From positions 18,878 through 82,877 of the IMG/VR virus record IMGVR_UViG_3300030061_002247: a DNA stretch of 64,000 bases. One strand, given 5' to 3'. Origin of the DNA: a virus. Shown here piece after piece: positions 16,392 to 24,328 of the stretch. The position numbers were made by a program, and so were the translations under genes. The notes under the pieces are model-generated. The model searched no databases. It was not told the origin of the DNA and saw nothing but the letters and a program-made list of their open reading frames with translations. Within the stretch, counting starts at the first letter, position 1, and every line of letters starts with the position of its first letter.

Positions 16392-17801
16392 TCAACTCGC
16401 ATGTATGAAATCGACGTATTGAGTAACGTCACTCATACCCAAGTCGTCTCTTGTTGAGACGACAAGGGCATCTGGGATTGACAGTGGGTCTTTCAATATA
16501 CTGGGTACAACCACCTCTATCGGTATGATAATCTCGTCTGGTATGTCTTCCCAATCCTTGCTGGGAATGATAGTGCATAGTCTGTCCACCATACCTCGTA
16601 TCGAGTTCTTCACATCACTGACGACATCAACATCGCCCACCACGATGAAGTCATCATAACCATCAACACACGAGAGTCTTACAGACAAGGTGTCCTGTAT
16701 ATTTCTTACAGAGTGAAGTCTGAGAATCATCTTGGATAAGGATGACATCATAACGTAGCCACCAAACTCCAGTGGTTTGTATTCACCTATTTCTGGGAAT
16801 CTTATAGCCTCATCATCTTTGAGACTGCTAATTAGGTCAGCCATACTATCTATACGTGTTGGCTGGTGTACAACTACAGGTGTGTCTTTCGTATGCTCCT
16901 GTAGTTTAGCCAGTCTCTCTTCAAGAGTGAGCGTGTGGTATCTTGGGAAGATGGCATCGAACACGTGTATGTTGTTGCCGTCAGTCACTGTCTCCAATAT
17001 CATAGGGGTGTCTGGAAGCCACGACGAGTCAGGTGCTTGTCCGTTGGATACAATCTTTCCACTCCTGTCTCTCCAGATGAAGCGAACTCCATCCTGTTCT
17101 CTAATCACATACAACATCTTAGTCGAACCCTTGTTGGGTATTCTTTGGTATTGAGAGTTATTAAACTCAACAAGTTTGTCTATGGAATCATGTGGGTGAA
17201 AGGGTAGATACCTTCTAGGTGATAGAGCCAGATTAGGTTCTTCATACCATCTGTCTGGTATGTCTAGACCCTGAGGGTCTTGGAATATCAAATGAATAAG
17301 TTCTGTGGCATCCTTCAGAGACGCATGTCTCTTCATCACATCAGCGTGGATGCCCTTGCTGATGCCTAGGTGTATCACGAACGCTCGTGATGTGATTGGT
17401 GGTTTGTTGGCTAAGACATGAGACCAGAACAGTCTGGCCTCAATCTCATCCATCTTGTGTGCTGTGTCTAGCACCTTGACTGCATTCATGGATAGGCTCT
17501 CCATCATCCTAAACGCATCCTTGACTGACCAGCCTTGTGACGTGCTGGCGTTGCTCTCCTGTGCGAGTGTGAGTGCTAGGTCGTTCTCACCTAACACATC
17601 CATGACCACATCAATGAACACGCCTACCTCTTCAGCGAAAAGCGATGCTAGTCCGTTCTTCGTCAGTAGTGCCTTCTGTGGATAAAGTAGTCTGTAAAAA
17701 TCTTGGGCCGAGTTTTCATTCTCTATCTTCGAGAGCACATCTCTCTTGTTGCTTCCCTGCCTAAGTGACTCGTATAGTCTAGAGGCCTTCAGGAAGTTCA
17801 T
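16392..17801 (-). CDS. divergent ATP-dependent DNA ligase-like protein
   Basis: 469 residues from ATG at 17801, coupled by ATGA. The N-terminal half (FLKASRLYESLRQGSNK... and SVKDAFRMMESLS...EARLFWSHVLA) resembles the helical DNA-binding domain of archaeal and eukaryotic DNA ligase I. The second half has KGSTKMLYVIREQDGVRF, MILETVTDG...IHVFDAIFP and LTLEERLAKLQ, which line up with ligase motifs I, III and IIIa, but the K-x-DG nucleophile motif and motif IV/V lysines are not clearly preserved. It may be a true but divergent ligase or an inactive relative. Position between TFB-like and RFC genes fits replication. Confidence 0.42.
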   Translation of the reverse strand: MNFLKASRLYESLRQGSNKRDVLSKIENENSAQDFYRLLYPQKALLTKNGLASLFAEEVGVFIDVVMDVLGENDLALTLAQESNASTSQGWSVKDAFRMMESLSMNAVKVLDTAHKMDEIEARLFWSHVLANKPPITSRAFVIHLGISKGIHADVMKRHASLKDATELIHLIFQDPQGLDIPDRWYEEPNLALSPRRYLPFHPHDSIDKLVEFNNSQYQRIPNKGSTKMLYVIREQDGVRFIWRDRSGKIVSNGQAPDSSWLPDTPMILETVTDGNNIHVFDAIFPRYHTLTLEERLAKLQEHTKDTPVVVHQPTRIDSMADLISSLKDDEAIRFPEIGEYKPLEFGGYVMMSSLSKMILRLHSVRNIQDTLSVRLSCVDGYDDFIVVGDVDVVSDVKNSIRGMVDRLCTIIPSKDWEDIPDEIIIPIEVVVPSILKDPLSIPDALVVSTRDDLGMSDVTQYVDFIHAS

Positions 17802-18172
17802 CCCAACACCTTGGTTATCAACTCTTGAAACTGCGATGACCATTCTCTGGGCCTCGGTTGAGTGCCTATCCCCAATGCCTCTTTGGTCTTGGTGGCTATC
17901 CCTCTGGAAGTCACCTTAACTCCAATCTTCTTGGACACGATGTATATGCAATCAACGAACAACGCATGTGGTGTTCTCCTGCAATCCCAGTGGGGATGCT
18001 TCTGCACCTCGTTCTGCAATAGTTCAGCGAGCACAATTACCTTCAGTGGTAGTTCAAGCGAAGCGGCAATCTTTCTCTTGCCATCATCGACGTGTGTCTC
18101 GTATGTCTGCTTGACTATCTGAGACTTACCGATTACCTGTTCTGGTTTCCCACCCTCGTTTGCCATCTCCAT
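17798..18172 (-). CDS. TFB/TFIIB-like single cyclin repeat protein
   Basis: 124 residues. RRTPHALFVDCIYIVSKKIG followed by KVTSRGIATKTKEALGI follows the second cyclin repeat of archaeal TFB (small residues, IYIASK, then an HTH). The N-terminal zinc ribbon and B-finger of TFB are absent. It may bind promoter DNA or TBP and redirect host RNA polymerase to viral promoters. The match is by eye and moderate. ATG at 18172 follows the upstream stop as TGATG; 18166 is an alternative with better ribosome site spacing. Confidence 0.4.
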   Translation of the reverse strand: MEMANEGGKPEQVIGKSQIVKQTYETHVDDGKRKIAASLELPLKVIVLAELLQNEVQKHPHWDCRRTPHALFVDCIYIVSKKIGVKVTSRGIATKTKEALGIGTQPRPREWSSQFQELITKVLG

Positions 18173-18504
18173 CACTCCTGTTCATCATCCTCACTCCTCA
18201 GTAGTTCACTCACCTTGTTGCCCATGGCGTAGTACACATCTGCCCCATCACCATCCTTCATCACGACTCTCGCTCCGCAGTTGGTGCAATACAGTGGTAT
18301 CTCGAACACATCGGATATGTTTCCCTGCACCCCACCATTCGGTGACATGTCACTCACATTACCCATACCTAACTGCCAACTGTGACCGGCTTCCATGCAT
18401 TGCTCCAACTTCTGGAGTGTGTCTTTCAGGTTAGCCAGTTTCTGACCTTCCTCAATCATCTTCCTTGCCTGTTCCTCAATCTGCCTTATTCTGTCCTCAA
18501 TCAT
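18172..18504 (-). CDS. coiled-coil plus zinc-site protein
   Basis: 110 residues: an N-terminal charged coiled coil (RIRQIEEQARKMIEEGQK), a Cys/His pair (CMEAGHSW), a CTNCGA knuckle and an acidic tail. Coupled by ATGA to the 70-aa gene upstream. Function unknown; possible DNA- or polymerase-binding adaptor. Confidence 0.5.
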   Translation of the reverse strand: MIEDRIRQIEEQARKMIEEGQKLANLKDTLQKLEQCMEAGHSWQLGMGNVSDMSPNGGVQGNISDVFEIPLYCTNCGARVVMKDGDGADVYYAMGNKVSELLRSEDDEQE

Positions 18505-18713
18505 CTTTCACAACTCCATACCTGATTCTGAAAGACAATAGCGTCTTCTGCTTTCATAGGCTTGGATGTGAATATCGTTCCATTAGACATGTGAATGTCC
18601 AGTATGGTATGCTTCTTCAGATACTTCGACTCTACTGTGTGTGTCACTGCTGACACGTCAGCCAATCTAATACTCGTATTACCCGATGTGGTTTCTATAC
18701 TCAAGTGATTCAT
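18501..18713 (-). CDS. small beta-rich protein, 70 aa
   Basis: Sequence pattern SIETTSGNTSIRLADVSAV...THTILDIHMSNGTIFTSKP suggests alternating strands. No known motif. Overlaps both neighbours by ATGA. Confidence 0.5.
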   Translation of the reverse strand: MNHLSIETTSGNTSIRLADVSAVTHTVESKYLKKHTILDIHMSNGTIFTSKPMKAEDAIVFQNQVWSCER

Positions 18714-18847
18714 TCCTCATCCTCCAATAACATCTCAGCCACAGAAAAGGCCGTCAGTATTTTCAGGTGTGCTTCCAACAGTTGTATGATGCGGTCGAGT
18801 TTCCGCTCTACTGCTGTCTCGTGTCTGTCGAACTTTCCTGCTCTCAT
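18710..18847 (-). CDS. small helical protein, 45 aa
   Basis: Basic N-terminus and one amphipathic helix (ERKLDRIIQLLEAHLKIL) with an acidic end LLEDEE. Both ends overlap neighbouring genes by ATGA, which supports translation despite the small size. Function unknown. Confidence 0.45.
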   Translation of the reverse strand: MRAGKFDRHETAVERKLDRIIQLLEAHLKILTAFSVAEMLLEDEE

Positions 18848-19101
18848 TCTTCAGCAACTCCTACCTTGTGTGGGTGATGGTTGGTGACTACGTAGTGTAG
18901 TATGTCGATGATTGCATTCATCTCTGCTATGTCCACGTCATCATCGTAGTTAGCAGTACCATCGTGGTACTTGTCATCCTCCTCATCGGGGTACTGAGTA
19001 TACTTCTCGATGTACTCCTCGTAGAAGTCCTCATCATGCTCCGCTATCGCCTTGATTATGGTCTGACCTATTTTCAGTCTGCTCTGCTCTTTACTTAACA
19101 T
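18844..19101 (-). CDS. acidic protein, 85 aa
   Basis: Highly acidic middle (PDEEDDKYHDGTANYDDDVD) between two helices, ending in a His-rich NHHPHK. Could mimic DNA or bind basic partners, but there is no direct evidence. Overlaps both neighbours. Confidence 0.5.
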   Translation of the reverse strand: MLSKEQSRLKIGQTIIKAIAEHDEDFYEEYIEKYTQYPDEEDDKYHDGTANYDDDVDIAEMNAIIDILHYVVTNHHPHKVGVAEE

Positions 19102-19406
19102 TCAGACCACCCATCCTCATCTATACCATCATCACTCCAGTTCACTCCTCTCAGGAGTTCTAGGATTCTGCTGTAAGGTACTCTCAGGTAGTTGGTTCTA
19201 CCACAGTCATCACACTCTACTTCGATGCACGCTATTGGCTCATCCAACTTCTTACCGTTCTTCCAACCCTCGACATCTACGATACCCTCGTCTGTAATAG
19301 ACCAGTTCTCATGCTCGCAGTTCCAGTACCTCTCTTCCTGTGCGGCTTCCCACGCAGCGTCTGCCCTGTATTCATCTCTTTCATCTTGTTCTCTTTCACT
19401 CATCAT
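19095..19406 (-). CDS. acidic zinc-site protein, 103 aa
   Basis: N-terminal charged region (SEREQDERDEYRAD), then WNCEHENW and ECDDCGRTN, one probable zinc site. Starts just downstream of extended TATA promoter copy 2 with GGAGAGG upstream of the ATG, so it heads a transcription unit. Function unknown. Confidence 0.55.
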   Translation of the reverse strand: MMSEREQDERDEYRADAAWEAAQEERYWNCEHENWSITDEGIVDVEGWKNGKKLDEPIACIEVECDDCGRTNYLRVPYSRILELLRGVNWSDDGIDEDGWSEC

Positions 19407-19705
19407 ACTGATTTCACACCTCTCCTATGTTGTTCCTTTATATGAGGAAGCCTATAATCGGCTAAAAAAAGACCATTCCCTCTAGTCGTTATTTCCTCTA
19501 TCTCATGCTCCTCTACAGGCTCTGCTTTCGGTTTGCTCTTGCTGGCCTTCCTGACATATGGAGTGAGTGTGTTTCGCCTGTATTGCTCTCTCCACATCAC
19601 CTGTATGCACTCATCACACAACCTACCATCCTTCGCTGCTTTCTCACTAGGCTCTTTGTAGATAGCACCACAGAGAGTCTTGTCTAAGATTCGGAAGTGA
19701 ATCAT
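19403..19705 (-). CDS. zinc-site protein with basic linker, 100 aa
   Basis: LCGAIYKEP...LCDECIQVMW gives one likely zinc site, followed by a Lys/Pro linker (ASKSKPKAEPVEEHEIEE). The C-terminus RLPHIKEQHRRGVKSV is partly dictated by the promoter embedded there. Function unknown. Confidence 0.55.
   Translation of the reverse strand: MIHFRILDKTLCGAIYKEPSEKAAKDGRLCDECIQVMWREQYRRNTLTPYVRKASKSKPKAEPVEEHEIEEITTRGNGLFLADYRLPHIKEQHRRGVKSV
19430..19452 (-). promoter_or_regulatory. extended TATA promoter, copy 2
   Basis: Minus strand reads CTTCCTCATATAAAGGAAC. The TATA centre is 35 bases before ATG 19406, leaving about 10 bases of leader with GGAGAGG. It lies inside the 3' end of the upstream gene and encodes LPHIKEQ. 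Confidence 0.75.
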
Positions 19706-19941
19706 TTCTCTTTCTCCTTGTATTCAGGATGTTCTGGCTTCAACCTATGTCGTCTTCTATCTTTCATGTTCTCAAGCAACAGGAGCACGTTCTTCGCACC
19801 TGAATCCCAACGCTTGCCTGTCACCTTGTCGTCAACCATAATCTGCTTCAAAGACTCTAGGTCTACGGTCTCAATTAATTCATTCAATATCTCAAACTCA
19901 ACATGAGATACACTTGTCGCTCTTTCTTCTTTCACTTTCAC
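19702..19941 (-). CDS. small helical basic protein, about 79 aa
   Basis: Two helices (EFEILNELIETVDLESLKQ and SGAKNVLLLLENMKD) and a very basic C-terminus HRLKPEHPEYKEKEK. The frame begins with GTG; either GTG 19941 or GTG 19935 (GGAGAGG about 6 bases upstream) may be used. A TATA-like element sits 25-30 bases upstream. No family recognised. Confidence 0.5.
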   Translation of the reverse strand: MKVKEERATSVSHVEFEILNELIETVDLESLKQIMVDDKVTGKRWDSGAKNVLLLLENMKDRRRHRLKPEHPEYKEKEK

Positions 19942-19960
19942 CTCTCCTTTTCATTTTGTT

Positions 19961-19977
19961 GTTGCCTTATAACTGTA
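19961..19977 (-). promoter_or_regulatory. TATA-like promoter, divergent copy
   Basis: Minus strand CAGTTATAAGGCAACAAC in the 90-base gap upstream of the gene at 19941. It shares the TATAA-AGG-AACAA layout of the extended promoter but lacks the CTTCCT flank. The predicted start site falls at about 19944. Confidence 0.4.
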
Positions 19978-20032
19978 GTTTGGGTAGTTCATATACTCTC
20001 GATGTTTTTCACTTTCATAAAATCAGGAAAAC

Positions 20033-20317
20033 CTAAGCCACATTTTTTTCGGGCTGTCTTTCCTTCTGTTCCTGCTCATCATCATACTCGCTGATGAAGT
20101 CAACAAGTCTGGGTATGAGTTCCCTCACTTGCTCTGCTGTTAGTCTGACTCCGTGTCGTGTGTGTTGGTTCTTTCCATCTTGGACATTCATGATTCTGAA
20201 GTCCAACCAAACCTTGTCGTAATAGTCAACACGCCTAACGGCAACGTCTCCTTTGCCGTCTTTCCATTTTCCTTCCATGCTCACTGAACGCCAGACGTGC
20301 TCTTCGCCCATCTTCAC
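20033..20317 (-). CDS. PC4/Sub1-like ssDNA-binding coactivator
   Basis: 94 residues. DKVWLDFRIMNV...TRHGVRLTAEQVRELIPRLVDFI follows the PC4 pattern: a beta sheet with VDIR, then KGIxLtxEQW and a terminal helix. PC4-like proteins bind single-stranded DNA and act in transcription or replication; phage homologues exist. Acidic and polar C-terminal tail. With the TFB-like gene it suggests viral control of transcription, or it may serve as ssDNA-binding protein. Confidence 0.5.
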   Translation of the reverse strand: MKMGEEHVWRSVSMEGKWKDGKGDVAVRRVDYYDKVWLDFRIMNVQDGKNQHTRHGVRLTAEQVRELIPRLVDFISEYDDEQEQKERQPEKNVA

Positions 20318-21036
20318 TCCTCCTCGTCAGCGAGACCCCATCTCTCAACACTCATGCAGTACGTACCCCACATCCATGAGGGAACACGCTCGCCTGTGTC
20401 TGGGTCTTTGCTTCCAAGCACTACCCCTAACTCAGGGTTATCGGCATCAGCCATCTCGACCATCTGCTTTCTTGTCATGCATTGTCTCAATGTTCCGTCG
20501 CTGTTGACGAATCTCATGAATAGGTAATCACCAGCAAGAAGATGGAAATCATCTGGGTCTATCTTAGTGACATGCCCACACGAGCATGGTAGGTCGTAAG
20601 CCCATACCTCAACCTCGTGTGTGTTGCCATCCTCAAGTAGAATCTCCTGCTCTCCCTCGAAACTAGGGCGAGCCTTCTCCAATTCCAGTTCGGCTAGTTT
20701 GTGCCCACATTCAACACACGCCCAAGACTTCGCTATCTCCATCCTGTGTGCAGTCTCCTGTGCGTAGGCCTCCTCGGATGACGCAGGTGGGTCGTATTCC
20801 ACCTCATCACCCATGACCATGTTTATTCCAACACTCATCATGATTGTTGCAAACCTCATGTGGTTCTCCTGAACTGTGGGATGATTCATCATGCGAATCA
20901 CCTTCCAACTGTCGTCAGTTACCTTCTGGTATGTCAGTCCCGTTCCCTCTGGACTCCACACACCACCGATACCCATGTTATCGAAGTGCTCCTTAGCCCA
21001 TGTCTTCATCTCTTCATTTATCTCAAACTCACTCAT
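20314..21036 (-). CDS. uncharacterised protein with zinc-ribbon insert, 240 aa
   Basis: A helical N-terminus, CVECGH near residue 108 and PCSCGH near residue 150 forming a probable zinc ribbon around a charged stretch, then DPDTGERVPSWMWGTYCMS at the C-terminus. No known family. Coupled to the PC4-like gene by ATGA. Confidence 0.55.
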   Translation of the reverse strand: MSEFEINEEMKTWAKEHFDNMGIGGVWSPEGTGLTYQKVTDDSWKVIRMMNHPTVQENHMRFATIMMSVGINMVMGDEVEYDPPASSEEAYAQETAHRMEIAKSWACVECGHKLAELELEKARPSFEGEQEILLEDGNTHEVEVWAYDLPCSCGHVTKIDPDDFHLLAGDYLFMRFVNSDGTLRQCMTRKQMVEMADADNPELGVVLGSKDPDTGERVPSWMWGTYCMSVERWGLADEEE

Positions 21037-21337
21037 CTCTTACATCTCCTGTGTTTTCCTGTTCCACCAACTGCTCGCATTCCCAGCAAGGAAATAAACT
21101 GTGCGTGTCGGTAATTACAACCACACTTCCGTCTTGTATATCACTCTTACACAAGGGACAACATCCCAATACCTGTTTGGCAGGCATGGCCGCAAGTACC
21201 TCACGTTCCTTGTCCTTGTAGGTGATGTACATCACTTCCTCACACAGTTCGGCTATCTCTCCCATGCCATTCACAAACTTCCCATAAGGAAGAAAGGACT
21301 TCGTGGTCAGAGTGGATTCAACGTACCTCTCAGTCAT
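21029..21337 (-). CDS. zinc-site protein, 102 aa
   Basis: Helical first half with AELCEEVMYITYKD, then CCPLCKSD and FPCWECEQL forming a zinc ribbon, and an acidic tail. A TATA-like sequence lies about 45 bases upstream. Function unknown. Confidence 0.55.
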   Translation of the reverse strand: MTERYVESTLTTKSFLPYGKFVNGMGEIAELCEEVMYITYKDKEREVLAAMPAKQVLGCCPLCKSDIQDGSVVVITDTHSLFPCWECEQLVEQENTGDVRDE

Positions 21338-21460
21338 TGTGCATCACATCCATGTGTTTTGTGTGGTGACGGTAGGGATGTATAAACAAACGAACGATTT
21401 CCGATGACTGCTTGGTGTAGTCCCCGCCACCACGAGACTACAGCAATCATAGAATGTGAA
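21338..21460. promoter_or_regulatory. intergenic gap with TATA-like element and 6-bp stem
   Basis: The minus strand carries TTGTTTATACATC (around 21375-21387), a weak TATA box for the gene at 21337. Further right, GTAGTC and GACTAC form a 6-bp stem with a 13-base loop at about 21416-21440. I see no gene or tRNA in it. Confidence 0.3.
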
Positions 21461-22036
21461 TTAGAACAGGTAAACATCGTCACCGCCCTCTGGTATATCT
21501 GTGTCAACAAGGTCTTCTACAACATGCCCGCCCATCAATTCTGAGAGTGTCTTTATCCACTCGTCCTTATCGAAGTACGGTATGTCTGGGCACTTCTTGT
21601 CTGCGAAAGCCTTCGCATCATCCAACTCCCAGAATCCCTTCTTGACACCATCGAATACTATGCCAATCAGAATCCTCTGATTGTTCTCTATCTCTTCCTC
21701 CTCAACCTTACAGTATATCTTCTTGACCATAGGGTCAGGGTTCAGATTGTAGGAAAGGCCACGTGCAAATGACAGGGGTATGTTCTCCCTCTCACTCACG
21801 TTGCTGTAGAGAATCTCCCAACCTATGTCATCCATGGTATCGACTTGGCTCAACATGGCCGAGTCCATGACGTACATGGAATGCATGTGAGCAGTGTCGT
21901 GTGCCTCATTGTGTATGCGTTCCTTGGCCTTGTTCCTCATCCTTGTATACTCTACGGCCTCTTCAGGTATTGGTGTGTCGTTCACCTTTTCTGCAACACC
22001 TTGGAGTATGTCGTATATGTTCTGAGTCGTAATCAT
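21461..22036 (-). CDS. uncharacterised protein, 191 aa
   Basis: Mixed helical/beta protein with a His-rich stretch (NEAHDTAHMHSMYVMD), an acidic segment (KVEEEEIENNQ) and IGIVFDGVKKGFWELDD. No catalytic signature recognised. Overlaps the upstream gene by ATGA and is followed by a gap, so it ends the unit started at promoter copy 3. Confidence 0.5.
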   Translation of the reverse strand: MITTQNIYDILQGVAEKVNDTPIPEEAVEYTRMRNKAKERIHNEAHDTAHMHSMYVMDSAMLSQVDTMDDIGWEILYSNVSERENIPLSFARGLSYNLNPDPMVKKIYCKVEEEEIENNQRILIGIVFDGVKKGFWELDDAKAFADKKCPDIPYFDKDEWIKTLSELMGGHVVEDLVDTDIPEGGDDVYLF

Positions 22037-22656
22037 TCGACCACTACCTCTGCTTCCTGTGTCACAATGCTCTCCCCTATGAGTTCGGGGTTAAGAATTG
22101 CATTGGTCACAGGTACGGCTTCAACACGTATCTGTTGCCTACCGGACATCTTGGTCATAGTCAAATCATTGATTTGTGATGATATCTCATCCACCAGTTT
22201 AGCATGCTTCGCATACTTGTCCTTCCAGTGCTTGGCTAGGTCTTTGTCTGTGCTGATAGACATCTCAAGTCCTTCCTTCAGTGCTTCAGCAATACGTGTG
22301 TATGCCGCTTTACCCAGTGGGCCTGCTGTGTCTGAATCCGCAGGTACTAGCATACCCACGAGCATGTCCAACAGGATGTTCCTCTGAAGGCTCAGAGGCA
22401 CTTTCATCGGTATCCTCTGCTCCCATCCGGCTTCCTTCCTGTACCCATGTCCCTGTGTCCTACCACCTGTGTGTGGCTCTGTCTGCACCATGACGGTCGA
22501 ACCTGTCATCATGTCCATGACCATTATCTCAGGGTCACTGAAGTACTCCTCACTATCATCATAGCGAGCCTTCTCCGCTTTCGTTATTATCGCTCCCAGT
22601 GATGCGAGTGCCTTACCCACACCATCTGTCCATTCCATCTGCTCTGCTTGTTTCAT
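22033..22656 (-). CDS. uncharacterised protein, 207 aa
   Basis: Helical N-terminus (GVGKALASLGAIITKAEKARYDD), a Gly/His-rich GGRTQGHGYRKEAGW loop and hydrophobic LLDMLVGMLVP. No family recognised. First gene after promoter copy 3, whose TATA centre is 25 bases before this ATG (leaderless). Confidence 0.5.
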   Translation of the reverse strand: MKQAEQMEWTDGVGKALASLGAIITKAEKARYDDSEEYFSDPEIMVMDMMTGSTVMVQTEPHTGGRTQGHGYRKEAGWEQRIPMKVPLSLQRNILLDMLVGMLVPADSDTAGPLGKAAYTRIAEALKEGLEMSISTDKDLAKHWKDKYAKHAKLVDEISSQINDLTMTKMSGRQQIRVEAVPVTNAILNPELIGESIVTQEAEVVVE

Positions 22657-22775
22657 ACATCTCTCCTCTCTTGTTCCTTTATATGAGGAAGCCTACAACT
22701 ATCGCACTTCCCCCTTCGGTCGTGCCCCCAGTGCACCTTAGCCCCACACCATCTGCATGAGAGCCTATTCCTCAC
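22653..22775 (-). CDS. zinc-ribbon micro-protein, 40 aa, with promoter-encoded tail
   Basis: GTG start inside the end of the upstream gene, CRWCGAKVHWGH and CDSCRLPHIKEQERRDV. The CxxC pairs form a zinc ribbon, and the tail is read through promoter copy 3. The stop overlaps the next ATG by ATGA. The identical tail in other genes supports this being translated. Confidence 0.5.
   Translation of the reverse strand: MRNRLSCRWCGAKVHWGHDRRGKCDSCRLPHIKEQERRDV
22671..22693 (-). promoter_or_regulatory. extended TATA promoter, copy 3
   Basis: Minus strand CTTCCTCATATAAAGGAAC with the TATA centre 25 bases before ATG 22656. It is embedded in the 3' end of the 40-aa zinc gene, encoding LPHIKEQ. Confidence 0.75.
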
Positions 22776-23142
22776 CTTGCATCATCTCCTTCATCTTCTC
22801 GTTGTAGAAGGGGTTGTCCACAATCCTGATATCATCAAACACAATCTGCTTGAAGTTCACTGTCTCACCATAGACATACGACGCACCCTCGTCGGGAACG
22901 CCTAGCATCTCGGTCATCTTAGGCGAGTGGTCTACACCCAGACTCATGTCATCGGGGTTAGCCGTGAATGGAATCAGGACAACCTTTTCTGCATCTCGTC
23001 TGGTAAAGCAAATCCACCTCGCACATGCTTCTAGGTTAGTCGAGCAATACACCTCACCGAAGCGTGGTTGTATGCCGTTGCCTAGTATGCTTGTCAGGTT
23101 CTCATACGGACTAGCGTGCCAATACACCTGTGTCTTACTCAT
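22765..23142 (-). CDS. possible ADP-ribosyltransferase-fold protein
   Basis: 125 residues beginning VYWHASPYENLTSILGNGIQPRFGEVYCSTNLEACARW. The (Y/W)HxS/T...IL..GI.P...vY.s....A pattern is typical of ART-like and RNA 2'-phosphotransferase-like folds. The catalytic residues are not certain. It could modify a host protein or RNA early in infection. ATG at 23142 is coupled by ATGA. Confidence 0.42.
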   Translation of the reverse strand: MSKTQVYWHASPYENLTSILGNGIQPRFGEVYCSTNLEACARWICFTRRDAEKVVLIPFTANPDDMSLGVDHSPKMTEMLGVPDEGASYVYGETVNFKQIVFDDIRIVDNPFYNEKMKEMMQGEE

Positions 23143-23294
23143 GATATCACACATCCATCTCTAGGCGGGCTTCTGTGTTGACCACCACTCATGTGTCCAC
23201 CACATTTACTACATCTCCACATCGCTCCGACCACATATCTTTTACCTCTCAGGTATCGAATAGTGTCACCTTTTCTCCAGTCACACTTACTCAT
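23139..23294 (-). CDS. small zinc-site protein, 51 aa
   Basis: Basic chain with WRCSKCGGHMSGGQHR, a single CxxC and nearby His residues. ATG at 23294 overlaps the upstream stop by ATGA; an in-frame start at 23333 lies inside that gene. Function unknown. Confidence 0.5.
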   Translation of the reverse strand: MSKCDWRKGDTIRYLRGKRYVVGAMWRCSKCGGHMSGGQHRSPPRDGCVIS

Positions 23295-23413
23295 GATACC
23301 TGCTCCTTGATTCGCTCCCAAGCATCGCTCCAATCACCAATGTTGCTACCTTCTTTTTCTTCAAATCGCTTGATGATATTTCTGATACGCCTTATCCTGT
23401 ACTCATGATTCAT
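23291..23413 (-). CDS. small basic helical protein, 40 aa
   Basis: MNHEYRIRRIRNIIKRFEEK followed by a Trp-rich SDAWERIKEQVS. Coupled at both ends by ATGA. No function recognised; possible nucleic-acid-binding helix. Confidence 0.45.
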   Translation of the reverse strand: MNHEYRIRRIRNIIKRFEEKEGSNIGDWSDAWERIKEQVS

Positions 23414-23916
23414 ACTGTCACCCCCATCCACCAGTCAGGCGGGCTTGTGTGTCTGTAATGCACACCGCCTGCACTGTGTATCTTGCTGTGGTAATAGGCA
23501 CGGTACGCCTGTACTGCATCCTCGTGTTTGAACTCGTCAGGCATGGCCTGAGCGAACGGTGTCATCTCCTCTCCAACATATGGCATCATATGCGACATCT
23601 GATGGATTGGGCTTTGACACGCATGAACCTTACCGAACCTTTTCTTGTACTCTCGACACAATGAGATGGCATGATTGGCTAACCAAAGGAAGTTAGTATC
23701 GCTATCTCCTGCCCAGAGGGTACATGGATGCCGAGCGTAGCCACCCTTGTACGGGCTGCCACTCTTAGTCAATGGCATTTGCTCATCGGTAGCACCCCAC
23801 CTACGTAGGGCTGATGCCATCATCTGTGCTGACTCAGTGACCATCTTCGGTACTCGCACACAATCCATCGCCTGTGCTGCCTTCTCTGGGTCTGCATCCA
23901 ACACGAATATGTTCAT
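23410..23916 (-). CDS. conserved phage protein, MNIFVLDxDP family
   Basis: 168 residues. NIFVLDADPEKAAQAMDCVRVPKMVTESAQMM, YARHPCTLWAGDSDTNFLWLANHA, and LTPFAQAMPDEF-like segments occur in a family common in cyanophages, which I recall being annotated as a pyrimidine-dimer glycosylase, without strong proof. The conserved His/Asp and Cys residues suggest an enzyme. The name is uncertain. Confidence 0.5.
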   Translation of the reverse strand: MNIFVLDADPEKAAQAMDCVRVPKMVTESAQMMASALRRWGATDEQMPLTKSGSPYKGGYARHPCTLWAGDSDTNFLWLANHAISLCREYKKRFGKVHACQSPIHQMSHMMPYVGEEMTPFAQAMPDEFKHEDAVQAYRAYYHSKIHSAGGVHYRHTSPPDWWMGVTV

Positions 23917-24137
23917 GCTGTCACCTCGTCTATGGCCTCAGAGATGTCTGTGTCCTCACGCATGTATGTCAGGATAGTCGCTTTCAGGTTTAGGTTTTCT
24001 AGAATCCTCCACATGGTAGCATACTCCTTAGCCATCTTACGCCAGTCCTCAATGTCCTCACGTAGTGTCTCCAGTTCTGCTTCCAGTTCTCTAGCACGCT
24101 TCTTGGCTATGGCTAAGGCTATGTGTGTCCCACTCAT
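23913..24137 (-). CDS. coiled-coil protein, 74 aa
   Basis: A long heptad helix (KKRARELEAELETLREDIED) then a second helix and an acidic end. Likely oligomerises; function unknown. Coupled both sides by ATGA. Confidence 0.5.
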   Translation of the reverse strand: MSGTHIALAIAKKRARELEAELETLREDIEDWRKMAKEYATMWRILENLNLKATILTYMREDTDISEAIDEVTA

Positions 24138-24328
24138 TCCTCCTCACCTCGTATCTCATCGATAACCTCCTGTTGCTCTCGGATGGCTTGTAGCACATGC
24201 TTAGGAACAATAGGGTCTGTTAGTTTCGTATGATAGATGAGTCTACGCAAGTCCTGCATCCCCTGAAGCCTGCCTTCCTCGTATGTCAGGAACTCGTCTG
24301 CCTCTGTCAGGCTATCTGCATAACTCAT
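24134..24328 (-). CDS. small helical protein, 64 aa
   Basis: ATG at 24328 (MSYADSLTEADEF) overlaps the previous stop by ATGA; the longer in-frame extension to 24433 lies inside the neighbouring gene. Contains YEEGRLQGMQDLRRLI and a final acidic DEIRGEEE. Function unknown. Confidence 0.5.
   Translation of the reverse strand: MSYADSLTEADEFLTYEEGRLQGMQDLRRLIYHTKLTDPIVPKHVLQAIREQQEVIDEIRGEEE

Noticed and set aside
21416-21440. tRNA or tRNA fragment
   Set aside because: Only one 6-bp stem is present; no D, anticodon or T arm can be drawn.
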